From IMG/VR virus record IMGVR_UViG_3300044846_003506, positions 28,455-92,454 of that record: DNA of 64,000 nucleotides. One strand, written 5' to 3'. The notes beneath the pieces were generated by a model, which worked only from the letters and a program-made list of their open reading frames with translations, made no database searches and was not told where the DNA came from. The DNA is from a virus. Positions 55,959-63,612 of the stretch are shown piece after piece (within the stretch, counting starts at the first letter, position 1; every line of letters begins with the position of its first letter). The translations under genes and the position numbers were made by a program.

Positions 55959-56088
55959 CGAAGAAAAAGATAAAAGAATAAAAGAACTTGAGGAATTTAT
56001 TGAAAATATCATTAACGATGTTTATTATTATGGATCACCAATATGGAGAGAGGGGCGTAAATTACTAAACAAAAACGAAGATGAATAA
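55951..56088 (+). CDS. 45-aa hypothetical protein ending NEDE
   Basis: MSDEEKDKRIKELEEFIENI..., one helix then YYYGSPIWREGRKLLNKNEDE. Ends on a variant of the repeated junction (AAACGAAGATGAATAAA) that also starts thyA. Function unknown. Confidence 0.45.
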   Translation: MSDEEKDKRIKELEEFIENIINDVYYYGSPIWREGRKLLNKNEDE

Positions 56089-57196
56089 ATTAGACAAACA
56101 ATACACAGATTTATTACAGGACATTTTAGATAATGGTACCCGTAAAATGGATCGTACTGGTACGGGAACACTTTCTGTATTCGGAAGACAGATCCGACAC
56201 AAAATGAGTGATGGGTTTCCATTACTTACAACCAAGAAGATGGCTTGGAAAACTATGGTGACTGAATTACTATGGTTCTTACGTGGTGATACAAACATCA
56301 AGTTCCTTGTTGATAATAATTGTCATATTTGGGATGGTGATGCATATAAGAACTATTGTAAAATTGTAGGGTCTATTGAAGAACCTGATTATAGTGTTCA
56401 TGTTGATGACCCTAACCAAAATTGTACTAGGTTAATGACTATGGAAGAGTTCATCGACAAAATCAAGACAGATGATGAGTTTGCTAAGAAGTGGGGTGAC
56501 CTCGGACCTGTGTATGGTAAGCAGTGGAGAAGTTGGGACTATTGGCCTGGATTAAAACTAGGAGATAGAGTATTAAATGATAAAAAATCAATTGACCAAA
56601 TCCAAAACCTAATCAACGACCTTAAAACAAACCCAGACAGTAGACGACTTATGGTTAATGCTTATAATGTTGGAGAATTGGATTCAATGGTTCTTCCTCC
56701 TTGTCATTATGGATTTCAAGTTTATACAAGAGAGTTGAGTGAGAAAGAAAGATATAGAATATTTGATGAAAGGGGTTATGAATTTATGATGAATGACTGG
56801 TCTAAAGAAGAACAATACAATAAAGCAGGAATCCCAACCCGAGCAATCTCATTAATGTATAATTGTAGAAGCCAAGATTTACCATTGGGGACTCCATTCA
56901 ATATCAGTTCATATGCACTACTATTAGAAATTATAGGAAAAATGGTTAATATGGTTCCTGACGAATTGATTGCCAATATGGGTGATTGTCACATTTATCT
57001 TAATCAAATAGATGGGGTTAAGGAACAATTAACAAGAGAACCATATCCACTACCAACATTGAAACATATGAAGACAGATGAATTTTACAAATCACTATCT
57101 GAAGATTTGACTTTATTAACACATTTGGATAACATTGATTTTGTTGTTGAAAACTATCAATCACACCCAACCATAAAAATGCCATTATCAAATTAA
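56081..57196 (+). CDS. thyA: Thymidylate synthase ThyA
   Basis: 371 aa. All ThyA landmarks: RTGTGTLSVFGRQIRH (phosphate loop Arg, about 26-40), LLWFLRGDTN, the GPVYGKQWR stretch, catalytic Cys208 in LPPCHYGFQ, RRLMVNAYNVGELDSM, and ANMGDCHIYLNQ. Converts dUMP to dTMP with methylene-tetrahydrofolate, supplying dTTP for an AT-rich genome. About 100 residues longer than E. coli ThyA (264), through insertions near 95-130 and 215-245. Confidence 0.95.
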   Translation: MNKLDKQYTDLLQDILDNGTRKMDRTGTGTLSVFGRQIRHKMSDGFPLLTTKKMAWKTMVTELLWFLRGDTNIKFLVDNNCHIWDGDAYKNYCKIVGSIEEPDYSVHVDDPNQNCTRLMTMEEFIDKIKTDDEFAKKWGDLGPVYGKQWRSWDYWPGLKLGDRVLNDKKSIDQIQNLINDLKTNPDSRRLMVNAYNVGELDSMVLPPCHYGFQVYTRELSEKERYRIFDERGYEFMMNDWSKEEQYNKAGIPTRAISLMYNCRSQDLPLGTPFNISSYALLLEIIGKMVNMVPDELIANMGDCHIYLNQIDGVKEQLTREPYPLPTLKHMKTDEFYKSLSEDLTLLTHLDNIDFVVENYQSHPTIKMPLSN

Positions 57197-57201
57197 AAAT
57201 T

Positions 57202-57447
57202 ATGAATAGAGACACATCGTGGGATGATCCACAATTATCAGATGGTGATATGCCAATCAGACAACAGAACGCAATTAAAAATACATTTCCCGACTTAGAA
57301 ATTCAAAAGGAAGTTGAACCACAAACACAACTTGAGGAATTAAACGATTACTTGAAAATGTTGGCGGATATGGATAAGATTGGTATTAGAAGAAAGATGG
57401 TATTACTTGAAGGTTATATAAATAAATTAAAAAATGGTATAAAATGA
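57202..57447 (+). CDS. Hypothetical protein
   Basis: 81 aa, disordered polar start (SWDDPQLSDGDMPIRQQNAIKNTFPD) and a helical end. ATGA overlap with the next gene. Function unknown. Confidence 0.45.
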   Translation: MNRDTSWDDPQLSDGDMPIRQQNAIKNTFPDLEIQKEVEPQTQLEELNDYLKMLADMDKIGIRRKMVLLEGYINKLKNGIK

Positions 57448-57614
57448 AAAGAATACACGTAAAATTTATCAAATGGTTGTCAAATTGTTTTGGTTATAAA
57501 ATAATAATGTTAAAGGCTGTAAATGGAACAACAACCATTGAAGGTGATAAAGAAGTGATGAGATATATGGATATTTCAGGATATTTCTTTAAAAAAGAAC
57601 CGTTAAAAAGATAA
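57444..57614 (+). CDS. 56-aa hypothetical protein
   Basis: Basic helical start (MKRIHVKFIKWLSNCFGYKI) and a small beta part (AVNGTTTIEGDKEVMRYMDISGYFF). ATGA coupling upstream. Function unknown. Confidence 0.45.
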   Translation: MKRIHVKFIKWLSNCFGYKIIMLKAVNGTTTIEGDKEVMRYMDISGYFFKKEPLKR

Positions 57615-57629
57615 AAAAAAATAAATAAA

Positions 57630-58052
57630 ATGATAACAAAAGTATATTCAGCATTCCCAGGTGTAGGGAAAACAACTTATTTTAACACCACAGATAAAAA
57701 TGTATTGGATAGTGATAGCTCAAAATTTGACAAGAAGAACTTTCCAGCAAATTACATTGAGCACATTGAAAGAAACATTCAAGATCCAAAGGTGGATAAG
57801 ATTCTTGTATCATCACATAAGGATGTCAGAGACGCACTTCTTAAACGAGGAATACCTTATGTATTGGTTTATCCAAATAGAGACATCAAGGATGAGTATA
57901 TCCAAAGATATAAGGACAGAGGTAATAACGATGCGTTTGTTGACTTATTGGATAAAAATTGGGATAATTGGATGGATGAAATGGACAATCAAGAAGGTTG
58001 TCATAAAATTAAAATTGATTCAGGACAATATTTGGCTGATGTAATTGATTAA
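57630..58052 (+). CDS. P-loop nucleotide kinase-like protein
   Basis: 140 aa. Walker A AFPGVGKTT (8-16), LDSDSSKFD (about 26-34; substrate-site Asp), KILVSSHKDVRDALLKRGIPYVLVYPN (about 57-84) and RYKDRG lid (about 93). Looks like the small phage adenylate/nucleotide-kinase-like P-loop family. It may phosphorylate nucleotides, fitting its place after thyA. The substrate is not visible. Confidence 0.65.
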   Translation: MITKVYSAFPGVGKTTYFNTTDKNVLDSDSSKFDKKNFPANYIEHIERNIQDPKVDKILVSSHKDVRDALLKRGIPYVLVYPNRDIKDEYIQRYKDRGNNDAFVDLLDKNWDNWMDEMDNQEGCHKIKIDSGQYLADVID

Positions 58053-58056
58053 GAAT

Positions 58057-58611
58057 ATGCAAGAAAAAGGAAAAGAAATAACACAAGAAGAAATCCAAGA
58101 AATTGAAAGATTAACGGGAGGAAAAATTGGGACACATACATTCGGTCCTGATAATTTCAAATTGGAAAATTCATTTTTATCACCTGATGGAACATTAATT
58201 GGAAGAATAGATGATGCTCGTTGGTATGTTAAAAATAAATTGATTGTTGATGAAGATTACCCACACGGAGTTGCTGCAGTTATTACTCCTGAAACATATG
58301 GAACAGACAATCCTGTAATTGAAGGAATGTATGGATATACACATAGAGGTGGACAGATGTTTAAAATTGGTGATAGATTGTTTGATGGGGATTACGAGCC
58401 AGTCAAAGAAGATTACGATGAAGAACAATGGAACGAGTGGGAAACAAAATACAATGAACTTTATGAAACTGAAGATGAGTTGGGTAGAAGATGGATGGAT
58501 GCTGACGGCATTTCATATGTTATACCATTTAAGTTAAGAGGTTCAAAGTTAATTGAAACAATGGAAGAAGCATTCGTGGCGGCAAAAAATATGTCAAATT
58601 ATTTAAGTTAA
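58057..58611 (+). CDS. Hypothetical acidic protein
   Basis: 184 aa, acidic. Contains GTLIGRIDDARWYVKNKLIV and a Gly/Tyr-rich middle (PVIEGMYGYTHRGGQMFKIGDRLF). The C-terminal EEAFVAAKNMSNYL helix. No motif. ATG 58057 chosen 4 nt after the kinase stop. Confidence 0.5.
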   Translation: MQEKGKEITQEEIQEIERLTGGKIGTHTFGPDNFKLENSFLSPDGTLIGRIDDARWYVKNKLIVDEDYPHGVAAVITPETYGTDNPVIEGMYGYTHRGGQMFKIGDRLFDGDYEPVKEDYDEEQWNEWETKYNELYETEDELGRRWMDADGISYVIPFKLRGSKLIETMEEAFVAAKNMSNYLS

Positions 58612-58618
58612 AAAAAAA

Positions 58619-58858
58619 ATGTTAATACATATATCACCAGAAGAATTTGAAGAAGGAATGTCCGAACCTTGGAAATCAGAGTTAATTAAAAGTCCATCAA
58701 TTGATTACGCAACAAATTGTGTTCACGGTTGGTTTGAAGGTAATGATGTGATTGTTTTTAGATTTAAACCGTATGGGTTTATTAATGATAATAGATTTAA
58801 CGCATATGAAATATCGTATGGGAGAGCGGGAATAACAATTAATATCAAAAAAACATAA
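58619..58858 (+). CDS. Hypothetical protein
   Basis: 79 aa. MLIHISPEEFEEGMSEPWKSELIKSP, then beta strands (NDVIVFRFKPYGFINDNRFNAYEISYG). Overlaps the next start by one base (TAATG). Function unknown. Confidence 0.5.
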   Translation: MLIHISPEEFEEGMSEPWKSELIKSPSIDYATNCVHGWFEGNDVIVFRFKPYGFINDNRFNAYEISYGRAGITINIKKT

Positions 58859-59094
58859 TGTCAAAAACAAGAATCCACGTCAACCAACATCACATTAGGT
58901 CCAATAAAACAAAGGACACGGATCTTCCTGTTATCACAATTAAACAGGGAAAGAAAAACACATATTGTAATGAGGTTGAAATTCTTGGTCCAAGCAAGAT
59001 AATCTATTGTGGAAGTGGTGATGAAAAACCATTGTTATCTTGTGGCGCAAGGGTGGTAATTGAAACAGAAAGTGAAATTAGAATTATAAGTTAA
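58858..59094 (+). CDS. Small phage protein (RIHVNQH type)
   Basis: 78 aa. RIHVNQHHIRSNKTKD...PVITIKQG and EVEILGPSKIIYC...LSCGARVVIETES match a small phage family I recall with the RIHVNQHxIRSN start; function not known. All-beta prediction. Confidence 0.6.
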   Translation: MSKTRIHVNQHHIRSNKTKDTDLPVITIKQGKKNTYCNEVEILGPSKIIYCGSGDEKPLLSCGARVVIETESEIRIIS

Positions 59095-59095
59095 A

Positions 59096-59728
59096 ATGAA
59101 AAATTTAGAAAAAATTGTTTTTAAACTGATTGATAGAAAAATTGTTGATTGTGATAAATACAATAACAAAGGATCCCTTTGGTTAATTTTTACCGATAAA
59201 AAACGTTGGGTTTTGGAATATACCGATCAAGGTGTTTTGTGGTATAATTATACTTTTTTTAGTGACATATTTTCTTTATTGGGAATTAATACAAGTGGTG
59301 ATAGAAATGAATATATCACCAAATGGTTTGAATCAAGATTTTTAAATAAACCAAAGGTTGAAGATACCATTCAAAATTGGGTGAAACACACCAAGGCCTG
59401 TGGACGTTTGCCGTCGTGTTCAGTTGAAGACACCATTAAAAATGGTGTAAAACGCACCTACCTTGATGATAGCGACAAACGGATGTGGATCGTTGAAGAT
59501 ACCATCCAAAATGGGGTGAAACACACCAACGGACAACACCTTAATCTCTGGCGCCTTGTTGAAGATGTCATTCAAAATGGGGTTAAGGATACCAAAAGTA
59601 TGTGTGGAAAACGTGGTGGTAGAGTTGATAATATCATTGAAAATGGTGTAAAACATACCGAAGATGGTGATTGGTTAGATAATGATGAAAGAATTGATGA
59701 AATTATTGAAAATGGTTTGAAAGTGTAA
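59096..59728 (+). CDS. Repeat protein with six VEDTIxNGVKHT units
   Basis: 210 aa. An N-terminal domain of about 85 residues (KIVFKLIDRKIVDCDKYNNKGSLWLIF...) is followed by six copies of a 12-residue unit V-E/D-D-T/I-I-x-N-G-V-K-H/R/D-T. The units are separated by variable 9-16 residue spacers rich in Arg, Cys, Asp and Trp. The DNA under the units forms short inverted repeats of the type ACCATTnnnAATGGT. Regular helix-turn units suggest a binding surface. Function unknown. Confidence 0.6.
   Translation: MKNLEKIVFKLIDRKIVDCDKYNNKGSLWLIFTDKKRWVLEYTDQGVLWYNYTFFSDIFSLLGINTSGDRNEYITKWFESRFLNKPKVEDTIQNWVKHTKACGRLPSCSVEDTIKNGVKRTYLDDSDKRMWIVEDTIQNGVKHTNGQHLNLWRLVEDVIQNGVKDTKSMCGKRGGRVDNIIENGVKHTEDGDWLDNDERIDEIIENGLKV
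59357..59728 (+). repeat. Six-copy coding repeat with embedded inverted repeats
   Basis: Units start near 59357, 59423, 59492, 59561, 59627 and 59693. Clearest hairpin is CACCATT/AATGGTG at 59431-59437 and 59441-59447 with loop AAA. Confidence 0.75.
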
Positions 59729-59746
59729 AAAAATATAGTATATTTG
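59716..59746 (+). promoter_or_regulatory. Strong Bacteroidota-type promoter, leaderless geometry
   Basis: TTTG 59716-59719 (inside the preceding gene), 19 nt, TATATTTG 59739-59746, then 4 nt to ATG 59751. Confidence 0.75.
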
Positions 59747-59750
59747 TAAT

Positions 59751-60449
59751 ATGAAATACAAATTAACATTAATATCAGATACTCACAACAAACACAAAGT
59801 GTTAAATGGTGATTTACTTGGAGGTGATATAATCCTTCACGCAGGTGATATTTCATCAATGGGATACGAACACGAAATTACCGAATTTGCAAAATGGTAT
59901 GATGGTTTAAATAACTATGATCATAAAGTGTTTATTGCGGGAAATCACGACTGGGGTTTCCAAAACAACGCAGAAAAAGTTAACGGAATATTGTCAGGTT
60001 ATAAAACTATTAATTATATTCAGGATGAAATGATAACAATCCAAGATGGGGATAAACCTGAAGTTAAAATTTGGGGTAGTCCTTGGCAACCTGAGTTCTA
60101 TCAATGGGCATTTAACTTACAAAAAAATGGTGAAGAGTTAAAAGCTAAATGGGATATGATTCCTGAAGATGTTGATATCTTAATCACTCACGGACCAGCT
60201 TGGGGATTGTTGGATGATGTTGAAGGGCGCAGAGGGATACATTTGGGTTGTGAGTTGTTAGCAGACAGAATTAAAAAGATTAAACCTAAGATTCATATCT
60301 GTGGACATATCCATAGTGGTCATGGTCACTATTTTGATGGGCACACTCACTACTTCAATGCGTCAGTATTGAATGAAAGTTATTTATACGGACATACTCC
60401 TTGGCAAATTGAGTGGAATCCAATCACAAATGAAATTGATTTTTTGTGA
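59751..60449 (+). CDS. Metallophosphoesterase (MPPED/UPF0046-like)
   Basis: 232 aa. Motifs LISDTHNKHK (8-17), HAGDISSMG (about 31), AGNHDWGF (about 63), LITHGPAWG (about 144) and ICGHIHSGHG (about 182). Single-domain phosphoesterase similar to the MPPED/UPF0046 group, probably a phosphodiesterase on nucleotides. Third such enzyme in the window. Expressed from its own strong promoter. Confidence 0.8.
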   Translation: MKYKLTLISDTHNKHKVLNGDLLGGDIILHAGDISSMGYEHEITEFAKWYDGLNNYDHKVFIAGNHDWGFQNNAEKVNGILSGYKTINYIQDEMITIQDGDKPEVKIWGSPWQPEFYQWAFNLQKNGEELKAKWDMIPEDVDILITHGPAWGLLDDVEGRRGIHLGCELLADRIKKIKPKIHICGHIHSGHGHYFDGHTHYFNASVLNESYLYGHTPWQIEWNPITNEIDFL

Positions 60450-60456
60450 TATTTAT
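60450..60456 (+). promoter_or_regulatory. TATTTAT motif (candidate phage promoter)
   Basis: Overlaps the preceding stop and ends 5 nt before ATG 60462. Confidence 0.55.
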
Positions 60457-60461
60457 ATGTT

Positions 60462-60824
60462 ATGAAAAATAGATTGTTAATTGAAGATGATAAAAACGAT
60501 ATATTAAATCAACACGAGGATATTGATCACAAGTTATTTAATTTCTTATTGAGAAGAATCAAAATTATTGAAAGAGAGTTAGGTGGTAATTGGGAGGATA
60601 CGGAACCATTAAAAGTTAAGGAATACAGATTTGAAGGGTTACCTGGTTATGGGTTTACAGGTTATATGTCAAAAAAAGATATGGAAAGAAGTATTATTAT
60701 TATGTTATATGAAAATGATGTAACCGATTATATTTACGATATGAATGAAAACGACCCTGAAAGAAAAAAGATTATCAAAACAATTAGAAAATTTTTAAAT
60801 TTTATTTTGATAGATCAGAAATAA
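60462..60824 (+). CDS. Hypothetical protein with LLIE leader
   Basis: 120 aa. Begins MKNRLLIEDDKNDIL, a short LxE leader with following acidic residues, then a helical domain with PLKVKEYRFEGLPGYGFTGYMSK. No family. TATTTAT promoter. Candidate packaged protein by leader and promoter. Confidence 0.5.
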   Translation: MKNRLLIEDDKNDILNQHEDIDHKLFNFLLRRIKIIERELGGNWEDTEPLKVKEYRFEGLPGYGFTGYMSKKDMERSIIIMLYENDVTDYIYDMNENDPERKKIIKTIRKFLNFILIDQK

Positions 60825-60837
60825 AATACTATATTTG
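60806..60837 (+). promoter_or_regulatory. Bacteroidota-type promoter
   Basis: TTTG 60806-60809 (inside the preceding gene), 20 nt, TATATTTG 60830-60837; leader of about 26 nt to ATG 60870. Confidence 0.7.
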
Positions 60838-60869
60838 TAGAAATGTTTAACTAAATAATAAAAGAAAAA

Positions 60870-61121
60870 ATGGCAACAAAATCAGGATTAAAAGGACGCT
60901 ACATTTGTAAAGTTGGTTTTTACGATGTTTATGCAAAGGACACAATGAAACCAAAGAAAGATCGTAGACCTGGATCTACAGAAACTGAAGTAGGGTCTAC
61001 GGTTTACAACATCTATCACTCCAAGAAATTGGTTGATAAGGGAATGAAAACCAAAGATGAGGCGGTTGATAAAGCCAAATCACTCTTAGGTGATAAAAAA
61101 GAAATTTACGGATTGGTATAA
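60870..61121 (+). CDS. Small basic hypothetical protein
   Basis: 83 aa, basic. KSGLKGRYICKVGFYDVYAKDTMKPKKDRRPGSTETEVGSTVYNIYHSKKLV suggests a small beta-rich fold, possibly nucleic-acid binding. Single-gene unit with its own promoter and terminator, which suggests strong independent expression. Confidence 0.55.
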   Translation: MATKSGLKGRYICKVGFYDVYAKDTMKPKKDRRPGSTETEVGSTVYNIYHSKKLVDKGMKTKDEAVDKAKSLLGDKKEIYGLV

Positions 61122-61123
61122 AA

Positions 61124-61148
61124 AAAAGTCGGATTTATTCCGACTTTT
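61124..61148 (+). terminator. Rho-independent terminator
   Basis: Perfect stem AAAAGTCGGA/TCCGACTTTT (61124-61133, 61139-61148), loop TTTAT. Confidence 0.9.
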
Positions 61149-61149
61149 A

Positions 61150-61156
61150 TATTTAT
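61150..61156 (+). promoter_or_regulatory. TATTTAT motif (candidate phage promoter)
   Basis: Immediately after the terminator; ends 4 nt before ATG 61161. Confidence 0.55.
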
Positions 61157-61160
61157 ATGT

Positions 61161-61529
61161 ATGGAACAAAACAAAATCACTAATGCTCTTGAAAAATTAA
61201 TACAAAAATTATATTCGGGAGAACAAACATACCACGATGTAATATTTGATTGGGATGATAATGCAACAAACATTGTAATTACATATACATTATCCGATAG
61301 AACTAAAGTCACATATTCAGAAGAAACTAAATATTATGAAGCGGAAATCATTTTAGACATTCAAAAAATTGAAAAAGATGACGATAACGTGTATTATCAT
61401 CTTCAACATGATGTTCCAGAATATATTTGGGATGATTTAATTCAATATGAGGATGGTAAAATATATGTTCTCCTATCAAAGATTGTAGGTAATATTGATG
61501 TTGATTTTAATATAACTTTTATTGATTGA
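61161..61529 (+). CDS. Hypothetical protein
   Basis: 122 aa. Helical start MEQNKITNALEKLIQKLYSGE, partly like the leaders of neighbouring late genes, then a beta-rich acidic domain (YHDVIFDWDDNATNIVITYTLSD). Converges with the minus-strand gene at 61534 with 4 nt between. Function unknown. Confidence 0.5.
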   Translation: MEQNKITNALEKLIQKLYSGEQTYHDVIFDWDDNATNIVITYTLSDRTKVTYSEETKYYEAEIILDIQKIEKDDDNVYYHLQHDVPEYIWDDLIQYEDGKIYVLLSKIVGNIDVDFNITFID

Positions 61530-61533
61530 TCAT

Positions 61534-62490
61534 TTAATTACCTCTAAACAATACATCTATATTATAGAAATCACTATTTAAACCTTGGAAGTTTTGACTT
61601 GTTAATTGACTGAAGTAATCATTCATATATTTTTTAATTAGATTTTTGTCCATACCAACGATACCACCCTCAAAGAAATCACCTGATTCTCTATCTAATT
61701 TATTGTTATCAAATTTATCAACATCAACAACATCAATTAGAATTTTATAACCATTTCTAACTTTCCTAACACTTGAAACTTTAAATTTAATTCTTGCTCG
61801 TGGGTTCCAACCCATTCTAAATGTTGTTAATTCACCTGATCTTTGTTTTTTCTTCATATCAGTAATGAAGTTATCGGTTCTTGTGGTTAATAAATCTTCA
61901 GGTTTCAAACTACCTGATATGACCTTTTCAATTTCATTTCTATCAACATTAATTGCCATTACACCTAAATCACTATTATAACTTACTGGATCTGAATTTC
62001 TTATTTGTTTTGCGGTTGAAGAAGAATACGTATCTCTAATCTGAAACCATCTATCATATTTAAAAACATATATTGGATACCAACCATATGACGTTATAAT
62101 ATATGCCCATTCATTATCACGAGTCATCTTCCAATAACCCTCAAGATTAGATCCTTTAAAAGGTATTTTTTCTTTACTATATTGTCTAGCGTTGGAGTTT
62201 GTTGTTCTTTGTGGTTTGCCAATTTTTGGATCTTGAAAATTTGATTTGGTCACATTTTCATAATCACCTTCAGGTCTATAATTAAGTGTGTATATCAAAT
62301 GATATTTACCTGCAGAACCCTTTGGTAAATTAAATGAAGGAATTGCGTTTTCAAAAAACTTCCTCATTTTATCTTCAGTCCCAAGTTCCTTTTTAAACTT
62401 ATTCACAAATTTGAATAAACGAATTTCCATTGGGGAAAAAATACTTTCTTCAGTTTCTTCTTTAATTATATACCTTATTAATTGATCCAT
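61534..62490 (-). CDS. Hypothetical protein with YIIKE leader
   Basis: 318 aa. N-terminus MDQLIRYIIKEETEESIF, a leader-type segment ending IIKE. The body is alpha/beta and basic, with NEWAYIITSYGWYPIYVFKYDRWFQIRDTYS (about 126-156), which resembles the WCT-region strands without the Cys. TATTTAT lies 6 nt upstream of the ATG. Candidate virion-packaged protein; no activity assigned. Confidence 0.55.
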   Translation of the reverse strand: MDQLIRYIIKEETEESIFSPMEIRLFKFVNKFKKELGTEDKMRKFFENAIPSFNLPKGSAGKYHLIYTLNYRPEGDYENVTKSNFQDPKIGKPQRTTNSNARQYSKEKIPFKGSNLEGYWKMTRDNEWAYIITSYGWYPIYVFKYDRWFQIRDTYSSSTAKQIRNSDPVSYNSDLGVMAINVDRNEIEKVISGSLKPEDLLTTRTDNFITDMKKKQRSGELTTFRMGWNPRARIKFKVSSVRKVRNGYKILIDVVDVDKFDNNKLDRESGDFFEGGIVGMDKNLIKKYMNDYFSQLTSQNFQGLNSDFYNIDVLFRGN

Positions 62491-62496
62491 AATGAT

Positions 62497-62503
62497 ATAA
62501 ATA
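62497..62503 (-). promoter_or_regulatory. TATTTAT motif (candidate phage promoter)
   Basis: Minus-strand copy ending 6 nt before ATG 62490. Confidence 0.55.
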
Positions 62504-62553
62504 TATCTACAATATCATTTTGTTTTATATTATACTTATAAAAATAAAAATTT

Positions 62554-62907
62554 ATGGCACATCCAATACTACACGCAAAAAGTTCGGCAAAGAAATTCGG
62601 GGGAACTTGGGAAGAATACATTAATATTCATAACTGGTTTGATGAAACCAAGGCGTGGATTGGGCATTCTGATCACAGAATTTTTAGACATCATTCAGAA
62701 GGTATCTTTGAGTGTGAGAAGATCTTTGGATCCCAATTTACAAATAGTGAAGATAAGGTGGTATACACAAGATACCTTGGAGAACAACACGTAAAGGAAG
62801 ATTGTAATAACCATATACCAAGTGCAAAAGATTGGATCATTGCAATGAAGGCAAAAGAAAAACCTTTATGGATGATCAAAACAATTAAGTTAGAATTCAA
62901 CGATTAA
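62554..62907 (+). CDS. DUF6915-like protein
   Basis: 117 aa. MAHPILHAKSSAKKFGGTWEEYINIHNWFDETKA then HRIFRHHSEGIFECEKIFG match the DUF6915 pattern (AHP.HHA.SSx+KFGG..EDY..IHxWFD; FRHRAxRHHxEGI). Its many His residues suggest metal binding. Function not known. Codon use is slightly GC-richer than its neighbours. Confidence 0.75.
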   Translation: MAHPILHAKSSAKKFGGTWEEYINIHNWFDETKAWIGHSDHRIFRHHSEGIFECEKIFGSQFTNSEDKVVYTRYLGEQHVKEDCNNHIPSAKDWIIAMKAKEKPLWMIKTIKLEFND

Positions 62908-62910
62908 TAG

Positions 62911-62917
62911 TATTTAT
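62911..62917 (+). promoter_or_regulatory. TATTTAT motif (candidate phage promoter)
   Basis: TATTTATAAATA; ends 13 nt before ATG 62931. Confidence 0.5.
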
Positions 62918-62930
62918 AAATAAAACACGA

Positions 62931-63611
62931 ATGGACAAGAAATTAGAACTATTACTTAAATTTTTAGGTAAATTAAATATAAATAAAGCATCATTAGATG
63001 TTGATGTGTATGAAGGTGAGATTGAGAATGTTGACGGAGGTATGACTACGGATACAGGATCTTACTTCAATTTACCACAACCATTAAGTTCATATGTTGA
63101 TGATATTGTGGATCCTTACCTTGAAGAATATTTTAAAACATACAAACCAATGAAAGGAGTTAATTATGACGATTTTACAGGTTATGAAATTATAACTTTT
63201 CATTTTTACCCTAAAGAAAGAAAAATTATAATAATCAGTGAAGAAAAATGGTCAGATGTTGAAGGTAGTGAATCAGAAATTAATTTAAATGAATATCCTG
63301 ATTTTAAAAAAGTAGTAGATCAGGTATTTGAAAAGTTTGATTATGAGGGTGAAATTAAGGTTACCTATGAAGGTAGTGGTGATGACGGATATATTAATGA
63401 AACTATGGAATTGGATGGTTATGAAGAAGATTTGGATGATGGTTTAGAAGAAATTGTTAATGAATTACTTAGTACTTTTTATGGAGCTTGGGGGAATGAT
63501 GAGGGTAGTCGTGGTATAGTAAGAATAACGGAAGATATGATAACGATAGAACACAATTGGTATACATCAGAATTTCGTGAATCACACCATAAATTAGAAA
63601 TACAATTATAA
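62931..63611 (+). CDS. Hypothetical acidic protein, first of a tandem paralogous pair
   Basis: 226 aa, acidic. N-terminal LELLLKFLGKL helix, a YEIITFHFYPKERKIIII strand pair near 83-100, and an acidic C-terminal half. The next gene repeats this plan. Behind a TATTTAT motif. Function unknown. Confidence 0.55.
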   Translation: MDKKLELLLKFLGKLNINKASLDVDVYEGEIENVDGGMTTDTGSYFNLPQPLSSYVDDIVDPYLEEYFKTYKPMKGVNYDDFTGYEIITFHFYPKERKIIIISEEKWSDVEGSESEINLNEYPDFKKVVDQVFEKFDYEGEIKVTYEGSGDDGYINETMELDGYEEDLDDGLEEIVNELLSTFYGAWGNDEGSRGIVRITEDMITIEHNWYTSEFRESHHKLEIQL

Positions 63612-63612
63612 T

